This document shows, piece after piece, positions 5,463 to 8,604 of a stretch of 8,604 nucleotides of DNA (within the stretch, counting starts at the first letter, position 1; the number at the start of each line of letters is the position of its first letter). Below the pieces are notes generated by a model. That model saw only the letters and a program-made list of their open reading frames with translations. It was not told where the DNA came from and did no database searches. The position numbers and the translations under genes were made by a program. This DNA is from Candidatus Dojkabacteria bacterium UBA5749 (GTDB lineage: Bacteria > Patescibacteriota > Dojkabacteria > SC72), in NCBI GenBank assembly GCA_002419125.1, contig DIFL01000017.1, forward strand, positions 5,458-14,061. The letters are read 5' to 3'.

Positions 5463-7889
5463 ATGGATATCATAATCGCAATTATTCTAATTTTTCTTTT
5501 TGTAATGCTTTGTTTAGCAATCATTTTCCTTTTTAAAAGAACACGTCGAAATGAAGTAGAGGTCTACGACGAAGTTAGGAATCCTTTAGTAATGCAGATA
5601 TTAGTTCCAAGGGAAAACGATAAGACTCCATTGGCTGCAGAGCAGATGTTTGCCTCTATACATGGTATTTTGGGTGATAATAGTAGGTCGCTGGATTTAG
5701 TTAGTTTTGAGATAGCATCTAGTGGGAATGATGGTATCAAATTCTATGCAGTAATTCCTAAACATCTTGCAAAATTTGTAGAAGGTCAGATATATGCTCA
5801 ATATCCTAATGCAGATATTAGATATGTTCCTGACTATATTGAAAAGAAAGATACTGATTCTCAACTTTTTGTTACAACTGGTGAAATTGAATTAGAGAAA
5901 GATTTTATCTTCCCAATTAAAACATTTAGAAATTTTGAGGTTGACCCTCTTGCTGCAATTACTGGAGCAGTATCTGATTTAAAGTTAGGACAGAGTGCTT
6001 GGATACAAATATTAGTAAGACCAGTAGCTAATTTCTGGCAAAGCAATTCAAAGAAATATATTACTGATATTAAAGAGGGAAGAGATCCTTACGGTAAAGG
6101 TTTCTGGTTTCATCTTTCAAATCTTTTTAAGGGGGTCGGAGATAGTCTCTCAACTGTTGATGGGCAGGCTCAAAGAAAAGAGGTTGTTAAATTACAGCCG
6201 GGACAAGATGAGGAGTTAAGTGAGATAGAGTTAAAGATGTTGAAATTGGGTTTTGAGTTTAAGGTTAGGGTTATTACTAAAGCAAGTACTGTAATAGAGT
6301 CTGAACAGATACTAAGAGATATAGTTGCTAGTTTTAAACAGTTTACTACAACTCATTTAAATACCTTTATACATTCTAAACCAAACAAAACAGGTAAAGA
6401 GATATATCTTGATTACAAAGGAAGGTATCTTCCTTCGGACACTGTTGACATAATAAATATTGAAGAGCTTGCATCTTTGTATCATATGCCCAATATTTCT
6501 GTAGAGACTCCCAATATTGCTTGGAGTAGGTCTAAAAAGATAGAACCCCCTATGAATTTACCAAAAAATGGCGAAGATGGTGTTACTGTATTTGCAGAAA
6601 CAGAGTATAGGGGAAGTAGGCAGGAGTTTGGAATTAAGAGAGAGGACAGAAGAAAGCACTTCTATATATTAGGTAAGACGGGTGTAGGTAAGTCTACAGT
6701 ATTTAAGAATATGTTTGTTTCGGACATACTAAGAGGTGATGGTGCATGTATGATTGATCCTCATGGGGAGTTAGTAGAAGAACTTTTAGACTTTATACCC
6801 CCAGAGAGAGTAAATGATGTCATATATTTTAATCCAACAGATACTTCATACCCTATTGGTTTTAACTTACTAGAATTAAAAGATAAGTCACAAAGAGATT
6901 TAATCGCCGATGGAGTAGTAGAGGTATTTAAGAAACAGTTTGGGGATTCGTGGGGTCCAAGATTGCAATACATTCTTACAAATGCAGTTGCTACTGCCCT
7001 TGAAGCTCAGGGTACAACTTTACTTTCAGTAACTAGGTTGTTAATGGATAAAAACTATCGTAAGTTTATCCTTAAACAGGTAAATGATCCAATACTTGTT
7101 AAGTTCTGGGAAGAGGAATATGCACAGATGGCTCAAAATCCTAGATTATTGGCTGAGTCAGTATCTCCAATACAAAACAAGGTAGGAAGATTTATATCTT
7201 CTGCAGTAACAAGAAATATAATTGGTCAGGTTAAATCCACAATTGATTTAAGAGATATAATGGATAGTAAAAAGATACTTCTAATTAATCTAGCACAGGG
7301 AAAATTGGGAGAGGAAACAGCTTCCTTACTTGGTGGTATGATTATTACCCGTTTACAATCAACAGCACTTGAAAGAGTTGATATGCCTGCTGACCAGAGA
7401 AATGATTTCTACCTTTTTGTAGATGAGTTTCAAAACTTTGCAACAGACTCCTTTGCTAAGATACTTTCTGAAGCAAGGAAATTCAAATTAGATTTATGTA
7501 TGACTAACCAATATATTGATCAACTTCCTTTAACAGTTAGACAAGCTATTTTTGGTAATGTAGGAACTTTAGGCTCATTTGTAGTCAGTCAATCTGATGC
7601 GTCTATACTTGAAAAGGAGTTTGCACCTACTGTTACAAGTGAGGATTTAGTTTCTCTGGATGCCCATTCTATGTATTTAAAGTTGTGTATTGATGGAATG
7701 ACTTCTACTACCTTTAGTGCAAAGTCTTTACCTCCTAGGTTTGAACCTTTTGGGCTTAAAGAGAAAGTCATATCTCTTTCCAGAGAGAAATATGGTACAT
7801 CTAAGGAAATAATTGAGGACAAGATACTTAGATGGAGTAATCAAACTTACAGTGAAAGTGGTAACCGTTCTGTTAAGGCTAAAGAGTAG
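5463..7889 (+). CDS. Membrane-tethered VirD4/TraG/HerA-like ATPase (type IV coupling protein-like)
   Basis: This 808-residue protein has an N-terminal membrane helix (residues 2-24) followed by basic residues (KRTRRN), so its bulk is probably cytoplasmic. Residues 35-345 form a domain I do not recognise from catalysis; it includes DPLAAITGAVSDLKLGQSAW (161-180) and IQILVRPVANFW (181-192), a pattern seen before the motor in patescibacterial VirD4-like proteins. The P-loop motor covers about 385-765: Walker A GKTGVGKST (404-412), MIDPHGELVEELL (430-442), Walker B FYLFVDEFQNF (649-659), and MTNQYIDQL (680-688). These features place it in the FtsK/HerA/VirD4 superfamily that pumps DNA or protein substrates. 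No other secretion, pilus or relaxase gene is in the window, so conjugation, DNA uptake or another transport role cannot be decided. An in-frame TAA at 5454-5456 supports ATG 5463. It probably has its own promoter. The length and motifs look intact. Confidence 0.85.
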   Translation: MDIIIAIILIFLFVMLCLAIIFLFKRTRRNEVEVYDEVRNPLVMQILVPRENDKTPLAAEQMFASIHGILGDNSRSLDLVSFEIASSGNDGIKFYAVIPKHLAKFVEGQIYAQYPNADIRYVPDYIEKKDTDSQLFVTTGEIELEKDFIFPIKTFRNFEVDPLAAITGAVSDLKLGQSAWIQILVRPVANFWQSNSKKYITDIKEGRDPYGKGFWFHLSNLFKGVGDSLSTVDGQAQRKEVVKLQPGQDEELSEIELKMLKLGFEFKVRVITKASTVIESEQILRDIVASFKQFTTTHLNTFIHSKPNKTGKEIYLDYKGRYLPSDTVDIINIEELASLYHMPNISVETPNIAWSRSKKIEPPMNLPKNGEDGVTVFAETEYRGSRQEFGIKREDRRKHFYILGKTGVGKSTVFKNMFVSDILRGDGACMIDPHGELVEELLDFIPPERVNDVIYFNPTDTSYPIGFNLLELKDKSQRDLIADGVVEVFKKQFGDSWGPRLQYILTNAVATALEAQGTTLLSVTRLLMDKNYRKFILKQVNDPILVKFWEEEYAQMAQNPRLLAESVSPIQNKVGRFISSAVTRNIIGQVKSTIDLRDIMDSKKILLINLAQGKLGEETASLLGGMIITRLQSTALERVDMPADQRNDFYLFVDEFQNFATDSFAKILSEARKFKLDLCMTNQYIDQLPLTVRQAIFGNVGTLGSFVVSQSDASILEKEFAPTVTSEDLVSLDAHSMYLKLCIDGMTSTTFSAKSLPPRFEPFGLKEKVISLSREKYGTSKEIIEDKILRWSNQTYSESGNRSVKAKE

Positions 7890-7914
7890 TCTTTTTTCTG
7901 TGCTTTTAAAGTGG

Positions 7915-7920
7915 TAGAAT
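7915..7920 (+). promoter_or_regulatory. Candidate -10 box for yebC
   Basis: TAGAAT sits in GGTAGAATA (7913-7921), identical to the nine bases at the ATPase promoter. The region 17-18 bases upstream is a run of T with no good -35 match. A start point at about 7927 would give a leader of about 25 bases before the ATG at 7952, with no Shine-Dalgarno sequence in it. The -10 box overlaps an inverted repeat at 7918-7939. Confidence 0.38.
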
Positions 7921-7939
7921 ACATTGTATTTAATGTATT
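7918..7939. repeat. 8-bp inverted repeat over the yebC promoter and start-point region
   Basis: AATACATT (7918-7925) and AATGTATT (7932-7939) are perfect inverted arms around GTATTT. The dyad begins within the -10 box and covers the predicted transcription start, so a dimeric protein bound there would block transcription. It could instead fold as an A-U-rich hairpin in a longer transcript. The symmetry is directly visible; the role is inferred. Confidence 0.4.
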
Positions 7940-7951
7940 TCTGTAATAAAT

Positions 7952-8604
7952 ATGTCAGGACACTCTAAATGGTCAACAATAAAGCATAAGAAGGCGATTA
8001 ATGATGCAAAGAAGGGAAAGATTTTTTCTAAACTCTCTACACAGATAACTCATGCTGCAAGACAGGGTGGGGGAGATGCTAACATGAATCCTAATTTAAG
8101 GTTGTATATTGATAAAGCTAAAAGTGTAGGGTTTCCTATAGATAGAATAGAAAAAGCCGTATCTAAAGGAACAGGAGAGGGTAGTGATGGTGTCACATAT
8201 GAAGAGATTACATATGAGGGCTTTGGTCCAAATGGAATACAGATTCTAGTTGATACTTTAACTGATAACAAAAATAGAACAGTAGCGGACTTAAGACAAC
8301 TTTTTGATGAAATAGGGGGGAGGATGGGGGAGACTGGTTCTGTTTCTTGGAATTTTAATGTAAGGGGTCTAATTACTGTTAAATGTGGTCATATGAAAAA
8401 ATCCGAGAAATATGGAGGTGAGGATGAATATATAAAAGAGAATAGGGAAGAGGTTATGATTAAGCTTATGGACATCCCTGGTATTGAAGATATAAAAGAA
8501 ATTGATATTGAGGGTGTAGAAGGATTAGATGTGTATACAACCTTTTCAGATTTTTCTAGTGTAAGAAACCAAATACAGGAAATGGGCTATGTTATCGATG
8601 ATGC
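7952..8604 (+). CDS. yebC: YebC/PmpR/TACO1-family protein, 3' end beyond the window
   Basis: The frame is open from ATG 7952 to the window end, giving 217 complete codons of a family usually near 240-250 residues, so only the last part is missing. The start MSGHSKWSTIKHKKAINDAK is the family signature (usual form MAGHSKWANIKHRK). It is followed by KGKIFSKLSTQITHAARQGG, NPNLRLYIDKAKSVGFPIDRIEKAV, then YEGFGPNGIQILVDTLTDNKNRT and GGRMGETGSVSWNF, all in the expected order. The family was long annotated as a transcription regulator (PmpR). Later work on YebC and mitochondrial TACO1 supports a translation role, easing ribosome stalls at proline-rich stretches. The gene often precedes ruvC, which might lie just downstream. 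It follows the ATPase gene by 62 bases and has a candidate promoter with an inverted repeat. The start context TAAATATGTCA lacks a ribosome-binding site. Confidence 0.96.
   Translation, partial: MSGHSKWSTIKHKKAINDAKKGKIFSKLSTQITHAARQGGGDANMNPNLRLYIDKAKSVGFPIDRIEKAVSKGTGEGSDGVTYEEITYEGFGPNGIQILVDTLTDNKNRTVADLRQLFDEIGGRMGETGSVSWNFNVRGLITVKCGHMKKSEKYGGEDEYIKENREEVMIKLMDIPGIEDIKEIDIEGVEGLDVYTTFSDFSSVRNQIQEMGYVIDD

Noticed and set aside
7881..7897. AAAGA and TCTTT arms followed by T residues as a terminator after the ATPase gene.
   Set aside because: The stem is only 5 bp with one G-C pair, too weak to call, although the following T run is terminator-like.
1..8604. Alternative genetic code with UGA read as glycine.
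   Set aside because: All major frames are full length with the standard code, glycine is encoded by GGN throughout, and no in-frame TGA is seen. Absence of TGA among five stops is too few to matter.

Overview
This AT-rich window (about one third G+C by eye) has every recognisable gene on the + strand, packed with gaps of 2 to 62 bases. Very short intergenic gaps, missing Shine-Dalgarno sequences, a stripped-down housekeeping set and a VirD4-like ATPase with an N-terminal membrane helix together suggest a Candidate Phyla Radiation (Patescibacteria) genome, perhaps Dojkabacteria or Microgenomates. That placement is inference. The standard genetic code reads through about 2,800 codons with no in-frame TGA, so a recoded-UGA lineage such as Gracilibacteria or Absconditabacteria is not supported. 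The five visible stops are TAA or TAG.

Layout: (1) 1-141, the C-terminal end of a probable signal peptidase II (lspA). (2) 177-3236, a single-chain restriction-modification enzyme with an N-terminal PD-ExK nuclease, a gamma-type adenine methyltransferase and a type ISP-like specificity region, but no helicase domain. (3) 3281-4210, an RluA/RluD-family 23S rRNA pseudouridine synthase. (4) 4213-5421, a membrane-anchored protein with a degenerate LytR-CpsA-Psr-like domain and a LytR_C domain. (5) 5463-7889, a membrane-tethered VirD4/TraG/HerA-like ATPase. (6) 7952 to the window end, YebC, cut by the window edge.

In many bacteria lspA is directly followed by an rluD-type gene. Here the restriction-modification gene sits between them, which suggests insertion of a defence gene into a housekeeping operon. 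The pseudouridine synthase and the LytR_C gene are separated by 2 bases and are probably co-transcribed. The ATPase gene and yebC each have a candidate promoter containing the same nine bases, GGTAGAATA.

No clearly undescribed multi-gene system is visible. The observations most worth following are: starts without ribosome-binding sites and -10-like boxes placed for leaderless or near-leaderless mRNAs; CpG-rich islands over the nuclease and specificity parts of the restriction enzyme; an LCP-like domain that has lost its usual arginines; an inverted repeat overlapping the yebC promoter; and three small dyads packed between the restriction gene and the pseudouridine synthase gene. No stretch over 300 bases lacks a gene, and I found no RNA gene, CRISPR array or insertion sequence.
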